Shown one piece after another: positions 1 through 9,011 of a DNA stretch of 64,000 bases. How positions within the stretch are numbered: the first letter of the stretch is position 1; every line of letters starts with the position of its first letter. The notes under the pieces were generated by a model. That model searched no databases. It was not told where the DNA came from and saw only the letters and a list, made by a program, of their open reading frames with translations. Source of the DNA: Bosea sp. F3-2 (lineage in GTDB: Bacteria; Pseudomonadota; Alphaproteobacteria; Rhizobiales; Beijerinckiaceae); contig NZ_CP042331.1 in assembly GCF_008253865.1 (NCBI RefSeq), forward strand, positions 3,816,001-3,880,000. Direction: 5' to 3'. The translations under genes and the position numbers were made by a program.

Positions 1-224
1 GGAATATCGCCGGAGAAGATCGCCATCGCCGAGGCCGTGATGATCGTCGCCACCGCCGCGATCGGCGAGAGATAGAAGGTGACGGGCACGAGCAGCGCCG
101 TCGCCATCGTGGCGGAGAGGCCGGGCAGCGCACCGACGGTCAGCCCGTAGAAGGCCGAAGCGACGATCGCGACCATGACGTCGAACTGCAAGACGAGCCC
201 GAAGGCCTTGATGACGGTGTCCAT
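1..224 (-). CDS. tctA: Tripartite tricarboxylate transporter large permease TctA (partial, N-terminus)
   Basis: This is the first 74 codons of the large membrane subunit of a tripartite tricarboxylate transporter, which imports di- or tricarboxylates using a periplasmic binding protein. The start is the ATG at 224-222, 13 bases after the tctB stop. The visible protein begins MDTVIKAFGLVLQFDVMVAI and carries the family's early glycine motif (GLTVGALPGLSATMATALL), then two hydrophobic segments. About 430 more residues are expected beyond the left edge. It is the last gene seen of a tctC-tctB-tctA operon. The family call is firm from the motif and the neighbours; the substrate cannot be told. 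Confidence 0.9.
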   Translation of the reverse strand, partial: MDTVIKAFGLVLQFDVMVAIVASAFYGLTVGALPGLSATMATALLVPVTFYLSPIAAVATIITASAMAIFSGDI

Positions 225-237
225 CGTCAGGCCTCGC

Positions 238-729
238 TCACCAGGGGAAGGGCAGGATGCCGCCGGGCAACGGCACGCGCAGCAGCTTCAGGAAGATCAG
301 GTTGATCGCGAAGGGCGCGATGATCGCGAGCGGCACCGCGAGCTTCGGCTTCGCGCCGAAGGCAAGGCTGGCGACGAGCACCATGATCGCCGCGGTCGGC
401 AGGAAGCCGAGCGTCTCCGAGACCAGCGCGTAGAAGGCGAGCAGTGCCGGCGGCAACAGGGCCAGCCAGTTGCGCCAGGCCGGCAGCGGCGCGAGTTCCT
501 CGGGCGCCGCATGGCTGACGACATCAGCCTCGGCGACTTCCTCGAAATGGCGGCCGATGCCGAAGACGATCAGCCCGCCGCAGATGACGAGCCCGGTGCC
601 GACCACCATGGGAAAGGCGGAAGGACCGATCTGCTGGCCGGGAACCGGCGGCAGCCTGGAACCGTAGAAGTAGGCGACGGCCCCCAACGCGGCGAGAGCG
701 GAGCCGGAAATGCGGTCGGACAGTTGCAA
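238..729 (-). CDS. tctB: Tripartite tricarboxylate transporter small permease TctB
   Basis: This is a 163-residue small integral membrane subunit of a TTT carboxylate transporter. It shows about four hydrophobic segments (around residues 8-24, 36-56, 88-108 and 115-150) and the usual polar loop after the second. The first codon appears to be TTG at 729-727, supported by a strong GGAGG seven bases upstream; no ATG fits as well. It lies between tctC and tctA on the same strand. A terminator-like hairpin separates it from tctC, which may make its transcript less abundant than that of the binding protein. Confidence 0.9.
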   Translation of the reverse strand: MQLSDRISGSALAALGAVAYFYGSRLPPVPGQQIGPSAFPMVVGTGLVICGGLIVFGIGRHFEEVAEADVVSHAAPEELAPLPAWRNWLALLPPALLAFYALVSETLGFLPTAAIMVLVASLAFGAKPKLAVPLAIIAPFAINLIFLKLLRVPLPGGILPFPW

Positions 730-766
730 GGGGCAACCTCCTCGGATGATCGAAGGTGATGAGACG

Positions 767-795
767 AAAACGCCGGGAGCTGTTTGCTCCCGGCG
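767..795 (-). terminator. Intercistronic terminator-like hairpin between tctC and tctB
   Basis: Read on the minus strand, a perfect 10-bp stem (CGCCGGGAGC with GCTCCCGGCG, 5-base loop) is followed by TTTT. It sits just after the tctC stop. The short T-run suggests partial termination or an mRNA-stabilising stem at the 3' end of tctC rather than a full stop, since tctB and tctA have no other obvious promoter. Confidence 0.55.
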
Positions 796-813
796 CTAGA
801 AGTTCCGTGCCGT

Positions 814-1809
814 TTAGCCCTTGGCGAGCCCTGCCGCCTTCATGGCGGAGGCCATCGACTTGTCGCTCTCGGCCATGAAGGACGCGAAGCCCGGCCCGTC
901 CGCGAACTTCATGCCGAAGCCGCGGGAGTTCATGAAGTCCTGGTATTCCTTCGACTCGAAGGCCTTCTTCAGCGAGGCCGTCAGCTTGGCCTGCAGCTCG
1001 GCTGGCAAGCCCTTCGGCGCACCGATGCCACGCCAGGCGCCGATCGAATAGTTGATGCCGAGCGTCTCGTTCAGCGTCGGCACGTCCTTGAACTGCGGGT
1101 TGCGCGCGCTCGCCATGATCGCCAGCGATTTCGCCTTGCCAGCATCGATCATCGCCCGGCCTTCAGGCACCGAGCAGGTGACGATGTCGAGGCCGCCGGC
1201 GGCGAGATCCTGCATCGCAGGTGCCGCGCCATTCGACGGCACCCAGGCGACATGATCAGGCTTCAGCCCCATGGAAACGAGCCAGCCAATCAAGGCGAGA
1301 TGCCAGATGCCGCCCTGGCCGGTGCCGGAAGCCTTGAGCTTGCCGCGAGGCGCCGCCTTGATCGCATCGGCCAGCGCCTTGATGTCCTTGTAGGGGCCGG
1401 AGGCCGAGACCTGCACGCCCGGCGGGTCCTCGTTCATCAGCGCGAGCGGCACATAGCTCGACGGCGTCAGCTCGGTCAGGCCCTGATGGTGCATCATCGC
1501 GATCTCGACCGTCAGCATGCCGATATTGTAGCCGTCCGGCGCCGCCGTCGCGATTGCCGAATGGCCGACCACGCCCGAACCGCCCGTGCGGTTGACGACG
1601 TTGACCGGTTGGCCGAGATCCTTCTCCAGAAGCTGCGCGACGATGCGCGCGGTGGCGTCCGTGCCGCCGCCCGCGCCCCAGGGGCAGATCATGGTGATCG
1701 GCCGCGAGGGATAATTCGCCTGCGCGATGGCGGGCGCCGCGATCAGGCTCGCAGCGCCGGCCGCGGCCGCGCCCTTGAGCACACGACGCCTGTTGATGAA
1801 ATCACTCAT
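814..1809 (-). CDS. tctC: Tripartite tricarboxylate transporter substrate-binding protein TctC
   Basis: This is a periplasmic binding protein of the Bug/TctC family, 331 residues from the ATG at 1809-1807. That start follows GGAGGAGA by six bases and is preferred to an in-frame TTG two codons earlier. The N-terminus has a twin-arginine-like signal (NRRRVLKG followed by an alanine-rich segment), with likely cleavage near residue 30 (AIA-QA). The typical early family motif (YPSRPITMICPWGAGGGTD) follows. It should capture a carboxylate and hand it to TctA/TctB encoded downstream. A perfect palindrome directly upstream of the ribosome binding site looks like an operator. The ligand is unknown. 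Confidence 0.93.
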   Translation of the reverse strand: MSDFINRRRVLKGAAAAGAASLIAAPAIAQANYPSRPITMICPWGAGGGTDATARIVAQLLEKDLGQPVNVVNRTGGSGVVGHSAIATAAPDGYNIGMLTVEIAMMHHQGLTELTPSSYVPLALMNEDPPGVQVSASGPYKDIKALADAIKAAPRGKLKASGTGQGGIWHLALIGWLVSMGLKPDHVAWVPSNGAAPAMQDLAAGGLDIVTCSVPEGRAMIDAGKAKSLAIMASARNPQFKDVPTLNETLGINYSIGAWRGIGAPKGLPAELQAKLTASLKKAFESKEYQDFMNSRGFGMKFADGPGFASFMAESDKSMASAMKAAGLAKG

Positions 1810-1824
1810 TCCCAATCTCCTCCG

Positions 1825-1838
1825 CTAAATCGATTTAG
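1825..1838. promoter_or_regulatory. Perfect 14-bp palindrome upstream of tctC, candidate LacI-type operator
   Basis: CTAAATCGATTTAG is its own reverse complement, with a central CG flanked by A/T runs as in many LacI-family operators. It lies two bases before the tctC Shine-Dalgarno, in an otherwise GC-rich region, so a bound repressor would block transcription or initiation. No cognate regulator gene is in the window; it may lie beyond tctA. Confidence 0.5.
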
Positions 1839-1935
1839 TGTCCGGGCGCTCCTCGTCCATGACGGGGCTCCCTTGGTCCGACGGGTCATCTGAGCCGATC
1901 GCGCGGCGGGTGACAACCTCCGATTTTGTCGGGTG

Positions 1936-3381
1936 CTACAGACCGCAGATGATGGGCAACACACTGCCCGATACCTGCTCGACCACCGCGCCGGTGCTGA
2001 GATCGGACCCGGCCGCAGCCGGTGGCAGCGAAGCCCCCGCCTTGCCGAGCATCGCCTGGATGGCGGCGGCGGCGGCGAGCGCGTAGCTGCGCTGCGGCGC
2101 GACGCCGGCGATCAGGACCTTGTCCGAGGGGTTGTCGGTGACGATCCCGACCAGACGCCCCTGCCGGTCGAAAGCGGGTGCGCCCGCCTGCCCCGGCTGC
2201 AAGGGCGCCCGCAGCGCCGGCTTGCCGCCAGCCTGCACACTCTGCCCCGGCAGCGCCACGGCAACCCTTTTGCCGGCATCGTTGCCATATGCGACCAGCA
2301 CCAGCGCCTCATCGGCGCGCGGCGCCTCGGCGCGCAGGCCGATCGGCTTCGCGGCGCCCGTGCCGTCGAGATCGAGCAGGACGAGCCCGCTCGCATCGTC
2401 CTTCAGGCGCAGCTTGGCACCGCGATTGCCGGCGCGCAGGCTGCGACAGGCGTCGACGGCAGACGCAGCGCTCAGGGCCGTCCGCTCGTTGAGCGCGAGC
2501 GCGACGCCGTAGCGCTCGTTGCTGCGCGCCGCAGGCGCGAGCGGCGGCGACAGTCCGGGTTGCGGGCTGGCCGCACCGGCGACGGCCGAGGGCGCTGTGG
2601 GGACCGGCCCGGTCGGGAAGGGATCGAAGCTCGCGGCGATGGCGATGACCAGCTTGTCGACCGTCGGCGCCAGAGCCTTGTCGTAGCCGATCGAGAAGCC
2701 TCTCAGCCCCTGCGGCCCGGCCGATAGCCGGCGATAGAAGCGCCCGGTCGGCGTCTCGCCGGTGACGACAAAGAAATCCGGCCGGAGCAGCTTGTAGGTG
2801 ATCTTGCGGCCGGGATTGTTCGGGTTGACGGCGGTCGCCTTCTCGAAGATCGCGGCGAGATCCTCGCCCGGCGGCGAGGCGGAGGTATCGAGCGTGACCT
2901 TCTCGTCGGCGCTCTGCCAGCGGCTGCCGCCGGCAGGCGTCGCATCGCGCCGCGGCAGGAGCTTCGTCGGGATGCCGATCTGCACGCCGGTCTTCTCGTC
3001 GGCGAGGACGCGGAAGCCGGCGGCATCACGCGCCGCCTGCGCCGCCCTGGCCAGCGCCGTCCGCTCGGCCGGCGGCAATAGCCCGTCGGCCGGCCCGCGT
3101 GCGCCCTTGAAGGCATTGATCGCCCGGAAGGTCAGAGGGCCATAGGCGCCGCTGACCGCGCCGTTGAACTGGCCGGCCCAGATCAGGTCGCTCTGGATCG
3201 CCTTGCGCTCGGCCTCGGGCAGTGCCTCGAAGCTCGCCTGCGCCGCCGCCATCTGCGGGCTCGGGCCAGCCGTGGGAGCCTGTGCCTGCGCGGCCGCCAC
3301 TGGCGCCGCCAGCAGTGCCAACACCAGTGCGGCAGTACGGACTTGCCGGATTTGCGGTCGGTGGAAACGGGCGCGCAGCAT
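1936..3381 (-). CDS. Exported peptidoglycan-binding-like protein with an inactive trypsin-like domain
   Basis: This is an exported protein of about 481 residues from the ATG at 3381-3379; an upstream ATG at 3417 would add 12 residues. A signal peptide (AALVLALLAAPVAAAQA) is followed by a region resembling a peptidoglycan-binding helical domain (FNGAVSGAYGPLTFRAINAF), a middle domain of unknown type, and a C-terminal trypsin-like fold. That fold looks catalytically dead. The usual TNAHVV position reads SAASAV, and the usual GxSGGP reads GQAGAPAFDRQGRLVGIV, so both His and Ser are gone. It stands alone, with tctC downstream on the same strand. The role is unknown; binding rather than cleavage is likely. 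Confidence 0.7.
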   Translation of the reverse strand: MLRARFHRPQIRQVRTAALVLALLAAPVAAAQAQAPTAGPSPQMAAAQASFEALPEAERKAIQSDLIWAGQFNGAVSGAYGPLTFRAINAFKGARGPADGLLPPAERTALARAAQAARDAAGFRVLADEKTGVQIGIPTKLLPRRDATPAGGSRWQSADEKVTLDTSASPPGEDLAAIFEKATAVNPNNPGRKITYKLLRPDFFVVTGETPTGRFYRRLSAGPQGLRGFSIGYDKALAPTVDKLVIAIAASFDPFPTGPVPTAPSAVAGAASPQPGLSPPLAPAARSNERYGVALALNERTALSAASAVDACRSLRAGNRGAKLRLKDDASGLVLLDLDGTGAAKPIGLRAEAPRADEALVLVAYGNDAGKRVAVALPGQSVQAGGKPALRAPLQPGQAGAPAFDRQGRLVGIVTDNPSDKVLIAGVAPQRSYALAAAAAIQAMLGKAGASLPPAAAGSDLSTGAVVEQVSGSVLPIICGL

Positions 3382-3417
3382 AGGTCTCGTCCTCGAAGGC
3401 GGGCGAAGCGGCTGCAT

Positions 3418-3745
3418 TGAGCGTCAGAACGCGCCGCGCCGCAACCGGGAGATGACATTCAGGCGCAGGTCATCCCGGGCGACCGAAGGGAGACCCGGGA
3501 TCCATGCCGGAGCGTTTCCGATCAAGGTTCAGGCATGGATCCCGGATCTCCGCTTCGCTTCGTCCGGGATGACCCGCGTTGCAGACCGATCCGATCTCAA
3601 GGGTGGTGGCTCGCGCGCCCTGCATTTGGATGACTTGAATGCCCGCGGCGCGGTGATAGCCTGCCGGCTCCGTCCCGCATGTCATCGGCTCGTGGCTGCG
3701 CTGCGCAACGCTGACGGGACCGGCTGCCTGCCAAGAGGATCGACG
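3418..3745. other. Intergenic region with one palindromic repeat and the A2M gene leader
   Basis: No gene is seen here. The stretch holds a family D palindromic repeat (3469-3573) and about 170 bases of leader for the alpha-2-macroglobulin gene, which must contain its promoter; no clear -35/-10 pair can be picked by eye. The reading frame of the downstream gene stays open through the gap, but it encodes repeat and low-quality sequence, so it is not taken as coding. Confidence 0.7.
3469..3573. repeat. Palindromic repeat, family D
   Basis: This is an inverted repeat of about 105 bases. The outer arms are GTCATCCCGG and CCGGGATGAC; the inner arms are around CCGGGATCCATGCC and GGCATGGATCCCGG. 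Related copies are at 47983-48078 and 57057-57159, with a diverged one at 57732-57835. Confidence 0.85.
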
Positions 3746-6700
3746 ATGACCCTGCTTTCCCGTCTCGCGCTCACCCTCTGCCTCGCCCTCACCGCCGTGC
3801 CCGCCTTCGCCCAGAAGGCCTATGTCCGCAACGACCTGCTCGCCGACGGGCAGCGGCTGGAGGAGCGGCTGAAGCGCGAGGTCGCCGCCGGGAATCGCTC
3901 CGCCCCTGACGCAGTCCGCGCCGGCGAGATCGCGCTCGGCCGCGGCGATGCCCGCGCCGCCCTGCCCCAGGCCAATGCGGCGATCGTCGCGGATTCCAGC
4001 AATGCCGCCGGCTGGCGCCTGATGGCGCGCGCCGCCAACGCCATCGAGCCGCGCGACTATCGCGAGCGCTGGGAGCTGCGCGAGCGGGCCATCGCCGCCG
4101 CCTATCTCGCCTATCAGCGCGCCACCACCCGGAATGACGAGGCAGCCTCGCTCGGCGTGCTCGCCCAGACCTTCGAAAAGAACGAGCTCTGGCGCCCGGC
4201 GCTGACCACCTATCGCCTCAGCCTCGACCTTGCCGCCAATGCCTCGCTGCAAAGCGCCTATGAGAGCCTGCGCGAGAAGCGCGGTTTCCGGCTGATCTCG
4301 AACAAGACCGACTCCGACGCGGCCTCACCGCGCGCCTGCTTCGAATTCTCGGAAGCCCTGGCGCGCGGCCGCGTCGATTTCGCGCCCTATGTCGCGATCT
4401 CCGGCGGCAAGGGTGATTTCGCCGTCAGCGCCGAGGACCGCCAGATCTGCGTCGACGGCCTCAAGCATGGCGAGCGCTACGCCGTCGTCATCCGCCAGGG
4501 CGTGCCGTCCGCCATCCCCGACGAGACGCTGCTGAAATCGGCCGATTACGAGATCTATGTCCGCGACCGCACGCCCTCCGTGCGCTTCACCGGCAAGAAC
4601 TACGTGCTGCCGCGCATCGGCCAGCAGGGCATCCCGGTCGTCTCGGTCAACACCGGCAAGCTCGACCTCGAGGTCATGCGCATCGGCGACCGCAACCTGA
4701 TCAACTCCGTCCATTCCGAGGATTTCCTCGGCCAGCTCGGCTCCTATTCCGCCAAGCAGATTTCGAGCGACAAGGGCCAGACAGTCTGGACCGGCACGAT
4801 GGACGTGAAGACCGAACTCAACCAGGACGTCGTCACCGCCTTCCCGGTCGGTGAGGCCGTGGGCGCGCTCAAGCCCGGCGTCTATGTGATGTTCGCCAAG
4901 CCCGCGGGTGGCCCCGCCGCCGCCCAGCCCTCCGGCGACGACAGCGATTCCTATGACGACGGCTCGACGCGAGCGACGCAATGGTTTGTCGTCTCCGATC
5001 TCGGGCTGACCTCGTTCACCGGCGCCGACGGCGTGCATGTGCTCGCCCGCTCGCTCGCCGACGCCAAGCCCGTCGCCAATGCGGAGCTGCGCCTGATCGC
5101 CCGCAACAACGAGGTGCTGGGCACGGCCAAGACCGACGGCAACGGCTATGCCCGCTTTGATGCCGGGCTCGCCAAGGGCCAGGGCGGCAACGCGCCCGGT
5201 CTCGTCACCGCCGCGCTCGCCGAGGATTACGGCTTCCTCGACCTGAAGCAGACCGCCTTCGATCTCTCCGACCGCGGCGTGAAGGGCCGCGTCGCCCCCA
5301 GCGGGCTCGACGCCTTCCTCTACACCGAGCGCGGCGTCTACCGCTCGGGCGAGACGGTCTATCTCACCAGCTTGCTGCGCGACGCCAAGGGCGCGGCCAT
5401 CACCGGTCTGCCGCTCACCATCGTCGTCAAGCGGCCTGACGGCGTCGAATATCGCCGCCGCCAGGTCGAGGATCAGGGTGCGGGCGGACGCGCCCATTCT
5501 ATCCCGCTGATCTCGGGCGCCGCGACGGGCACCTGGCGCGTGCTTGCCTATTCCGACCCGAAGGGGCAGGCGATCGGCGAGACCTCCTTCCTCGTCGAGG
5601 ACTATGTGCCCGAGCGGCTGGAGCTGACGCTTTCGCCCAAGACACCGCTGCTGCAGGCCGGCGAGCCGGCGGAGCTCAATGTCGCCGCCCGCTATCTCTA
5701 TGGCGCGCCGGGCTCGGAGCTCGACGTCACCGGCTCGATGACGATCCGCGCCGCGGGCGCCAGCGCCATCCCCGGCTTCAAGGACTATCAGGTCGGCCTC
5801 ACCGACGAGGCCTTCGAGCCGGTCCAGAGCGAGTTCGAGGAGAGCGCCACCACCGACGCCGCCGGCAAGGCGGTGATCTCCAACCCCGTGCAGCAGCCCG
5901 ACACCAACCGCCCGCTCGAAGTCGAGATGACCGTGCGCGTCGGCGAGCCCGGCGGGCGCGCCATCGCCCGCTCGGTCACCCTGCCGATCGTGCCCAAGGG
6001 CGCCGCCATCGGCGTGAAGAAGCTGTTCAGGGAGGGCGATCTCGGCAACGGCCAGACCGCCAATTTCGAAGTCATCATGGCGACCGGCGACGGCAAGCGC
6101 ATCAGCCGTCCCGGCGTGAAATGGGTGCTGTCCAAGGTGCGCCGCAACTACCAGTGGTTCTTCCAGGACGGCCGCTGGAACTATGAGGGCGTGAAGACCA
6201 CCCGCCGCGTCGCCGATGGCGAGATCGCGGTGGTGGAAGCCGCCGGCGCGAAAATCGCCGCACCCGTCGAATGGGGCAATTACCGGCTCGACGTGACCTC
6301 CGACGGCGTTGAGGCGGCCGAGACCTCGGTCTCCTTCAGTGTCGGCTATGAGAGCGACAAGACCGCCGATACGCCGGACGTCCTCGACGTCGCGCTCGAC
6401 AAGGCCAGCTATGCCGATGGCGAGAGCCTGCAGGTCCGCCTATCCCCTCGCTTCGCCGGCAAGGCGACGCTCGCCGTCGTCACCGACAAGGTGGCGGATA
6501 TCCGCACCATCGACATCGCCGATGGGGGCACCACCGCCTCAATCCCGGTGAAGGCGGAATGGGGCGCCAGCGCCTATCTCGTCGTCCTCGCCCATCGCCC
6601 GATGGACGCCGCCGCCAAGCGCCTGCCCGGCCGCGCCATCGGCCTCTCCTGGTTCCAGATCGGCAAGGAACAGCGCACGCTGGCGCTTGATCTCGGCGCG

Positions 6701-9007
6701 CCGCAGCTGGTGCGCCCGCTCTCGACGCTCACGCTGCCGGTCAAAGTCACCGGCATGAAGCCGGGCGAGGACGCCTTCGTCACGCTAGCCGCCGTCGATG
6801 TCGGCATCCTCAACCTGACCCGCTACGAGAGCCCGGACCCGAGCCGATTCTACTTCGGCCAGCGCCAGCTCGGCCATGAATTGCGTGACCTCTACGGCTA
6901 TCTGATCGACGGCATGCAGGGCACGCGCGGCGCGATCCGCACCGGCGGCGACGGCGCGCCCCAGATGGAGGGCGAAAAGCCGACGCAGGAGCCGCTCGCC
7001 CGCTATTCCGGCGTGGTCAAGGTCGGGCCGGACGGTACCGCCAAGGTCGCGTTCGAGCTGCCAGCCTTCAACGGCTCCGTGCGCGTGATGGGCGTCGCCT
7101 GGTCGGCCGGACGCACCGGCCAGGCCAGCGCCGATGTGATCGTGCGCGACCAGATCGTCGCACAGGCGACCTTGCCGCGCTTCCTCGCCATCGGCGACCA
7201 GTCGCGCTTCCATCTCCAGCTCGACAATGTCGAGGGGCCCGCCGGCGCCTACACCGTCGATCTCGACGTGAGGGGCCCGGTGCTCGTCGCCGCCGACGCC
7301 ACGCGCCGCACCATGCAGCTTGGCGCCGGTGCCAAGTCTCAGATGACGATCCCGGTCACCGCCGCCGGCCTCGGCCGCGCCGAATTCGACGTGCGCGTTT
7401 CGGGACCGAACGGCATCGGCACGGTGCAGAACCTCGCCGTGCGCGTTCAGCCCTCGGCTGCGACGATCGCGCGCCGCATCGTCCGCGCCATCCCCGGCAA
7501 TGGCGGGGCGATCACCGTCTCCTCCGACCTGCTCGCCGATCTCGTGCCGAATTCAGGGCAGGTCTCGGTCACCGTCTCGCCCTTCGCCTCGCTCGACGTG
7601 CCCGCTCTGCTCAAGGCGCTCGACCGCTACCCCTATGGCTGCACCGAGCAGACGGTCTCGCGCGCACTGCCGCTGCTCGCGGTCAACCAGCTCGCCTCGC
7701 TGGAGCAGCTTGCCCTCGACGACAAGGCCGATGAGCGCGTTCAGAACGCGATCGAGCGGGTGCTCGCCCGCCAGGGCGGCAACGGCTCCTTCGGGCTCTG
7801 GGGCGTCGGCGGCGAGGATCTCTGGCTCGACGCCTTCGTCACCGACTTCCTGACGCGAGCCCGCGAGAAGCAGGTCGCGGTGCCGCAGATCGCCTTCAAC
7901 CTCGCGCTCGACCGCCTGCGCAACCAGGTCGTCAACACCAGCGAGATCAACAGGGAGGAGGCGGCCGGCATCGCCTATGCGCTCTATGTGCTCGCCCGCA
8001 ACGGCCGGCCGGTGATGGGCGATCTGCGCTATCTCGCCGACAACAAGCTCGGCGATTTCGCGACGCCGCTCGCCCGCGCCCAGATCGGCGCGGCGCTTGC
8101 GGCGCTGGGCGATCGCGGCCGCGGCCGCGCCGCCTTCACCAGCGCGCTCGGGCTCTTGCAGCAGGCGAGCGATGACGGGCTGTCGCGGCCGGATTACGGC
8201 TCGCGCCTGCGCGACGGCGCCGGCGTGCTCGCGCTGATCGCCGAGGCGAATGGCGAGCGGGCCGACATCACCCGCGCCGTCTCGGTCCTCGACGCCACGC
8301 GCAACAGCGCCCGCTACAGCTACACCTCGACGCAGGAGCAGATGTGGATGGTGCTGGCAGCCCAGGCCATGGCCAAGGACGCCGAGGGCATGACGCTGAC
8401 GGTCGATGGCGCCGCCCGCAAGGGCGCCCTCTACCGCACGCTCTCCGCCGAGGCGCTGGAGGCGAAGCCGCTGACCATCGCCAATCCAAGCGCGGCGAGC
8501 GCGCAGGCGGTCATCACCGTCGCGGGCATCCCGACCGCACCGGAGCCGGCGCTGAACCAGGGTTTTGGGCTGGAGCGCGTCATCTACACGATGAGCGGCG
8601 AGAAGGCCGATCCCGCCCGTCTGCGCCAGAACGAGCGCTATGTCGTGGCGCTGACCGTGACCGAAGGCGCGCCGCGCTACGGCCGGCTGCTGCTGGTCGA
8701 TCCCGTTCCGGCCGGGCTCGAGATCGAGAACGCCAAGCTGACCGAGGGCGCCTCGGTCGCCGGGCTCGACTGGCTGAAGCAGGAGGTTTCGCCTGTGCAT
8801 ACCGAGTCGCGCGACGACCGCTTCGTCGCCGCCTTCGAGCGCTCGGGCTCGAAGAGCGACAAGCTCTCCTACACCGTCGCCTATATCGCGCGAGCGGTCT
8901 CGCCCGGCCGCTATGTCTCCCCCGCCGCCGTGATCGAGGACATGTACCGGCCCGACCGGTTCGGCCGGACGGGCTTCGGCGCGGTGGAGATTACGTCGAC
9001 GCGGTGA
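3746..9007 (+). CDS. Alpha-2-macroglobulin family protein (bacterial A2M, YfhM-like)
   Basis: This is a very large periplasmic protease-trapping protein of 1753 residues. The start is the ATG at 3746, seven bases after AAGAGGA, which gives a clean signal peptide (MTLLSRLALTLCLALTAVPA then FAQ). The open frame continues upstream only through repeat sequence. The N-terminal quarter is family-typical, MG domains follow, and the conserved thioester motif is intact at Cys1299-Thr-Glu-Gln1302 (YGCTEQT). A thioester helical domain and receptor-like C-terminus follow. Bacterial A2Ms with a thioester covalently trap attacking proteases and are usually paired with pbpC, which here starts five bases after the stop. 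Unlike E. coli YfhM no lipobox is seen, so it is probably soluble in the periplasm. Confidence 0.93.
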   Translation: MTLLSRLALTLCLALTAVPAFAQKAYVRNDLLADGQRLEERLKREVAAGNRSAPDAVRAGEIALGRGDARAALPQANAAIVADSSNAAGWRLMARAANAIEPRDYRERWELRERAIAAAYLAYQRATTRNDEAASLGVLAQTFEKNELWRPALTTYRLSLDLAANASLQSAYESLREKRGFRLISNKTDSDAASPRACFEFSEALARGRVDFAPYVAISGGKGDFAVSAEDRQICVDGLKHGERYAVVIRQGVPSAIPDETLLKSADYEIYVRDRTPSVRFTGKNYVLPRIGQQGIPVVSVNTGKLDLEVMRIGDRNLINSVHSEDFLGQLGSYSAKQISSDKGQTVWTGTMDVKTELNQDVVTAFPVGEAVGALKPGVYVMFAKPAGGPAAAQPSGDDSDSYDDGSTRATQWFVVSDLGLTSFTGADGVHVLARSLADAKPVANAELRLIARNNEVLGTAKTDGNGYARFDAGLAKGQGGNAPGLVTAALAEDYGFLDLKQTAFDLSDRGVKGRVAPSGLDAFLYTERGVYRSGETVYLTSLLRDAKGAAITGLPLTIVVKRPDGVEYRRRQVEDQGAGGRAHSIPLISGAATGTWRVLAYSDPKGQAIGETSFLVEDYVPERLELTLSPKTPLLQAGEPAELNVAARYLYGAPGSELDVTGSMTIRAAGASAIPGFKDYQVGLTDEAFEPVQSEFEESATTDAAGKAVISNPVQQPDTNRPLEVEMTVRVGEPGGRAIARSVTLPIVPKGAAIGVKKLFREGDLGNGQTANFEVIMATGDGKRISRPGVKWVLSKVRRNYQWFFQDGRWNYEGVKTTRRVADGEIAVVEAAGAKIAAPVEWGNYRLDVTSDGVEAAETSVSFSVGYESDKTADTPDVLDVALDKASYADGESLQVRLSPRFAGKATLAVVTDKVADIRTIDIADGGTTASIPVKAEWGASAYLVVLAHRPMDAAAKRLPGRAIGLSWFQIGKEQRTLALDLGAPQLVRPLSTLTLPVKVTGMKPGEDAFVTLAAVDVGILNLTRYESPDPSRFYFGQRQLGHELRDLYGYLIDGMQGTRGAIRTGGDGAPQMEGEKPTQEPLARYSGVVKVGPDGTAKVAFELPAFNGSVRVMGVAWSAGRTGQASADVIVRDQIVAQATLPRFLAIGDQSRFHLQLDNVEGPAGAYTVDLDVRGPVLVAADATRRTMQLGAGAKSQMTIPVTAAGLGRAEFDVRVSGPNGIGTVQNLAVRVQPSAATIARRIVRAIPGNGGAITVSSDLLADLVPNSGQVSVTVSPFASLDVPALLKALDRYPYGCTEQTVSRALPLLAVNQLASLEQLALDDKADERVQNAIERVLARQGGNGSFGLWGVGGEDLWLDAFVTDFLTRAREKQVAVPQIAFNLALDRLRNQVVNTSEINREEAAGIAYALYVLARNGRPVMGDLRYLADNKLGDFATPLARAQIGAALAALGDRGRGRAAFTSALGLLQQASDDGLSRPDYGSRLRDGAGVLALIAEANGERADITRAVSVLDATRNSARYSYTSTQEQMWMVLAAQAMAKDAEGMTLTVDGAARKGALYRTLSAEALEAKPLTIANPSAASAQAVITVAGIPTAPEPALNQGFGLERVIYTMSGEKADPARLRQNERYVVALTVTEGAPRYGRLLLVDPVPAGLEIENAKLTEGASVAGLDWLKQEVSPVHTESRDDRFVAAFERSGSKSDKLSYTVAYIARAVSPGRYVSPAAVIEDMYRPDRFGRTGFGAVEITSTR

Positions 9008-9011
9008 TGTC

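Noticed and set aside
3164..3745. Upstream extension of the alpha-2-macroglobulin frame
   Set aside because: It runs antisense to the pseudo-protease gene and through a palindromic repeat; the ATG at 3746 has a good ribosome binding site and a signal peptide.
4325..8800. Minus-strand frames within the alpha-2-macroglobulin gene
   Set aside because: They lack ribosome binding sites and recognisable domains and lie opposite a well-supported long gene.
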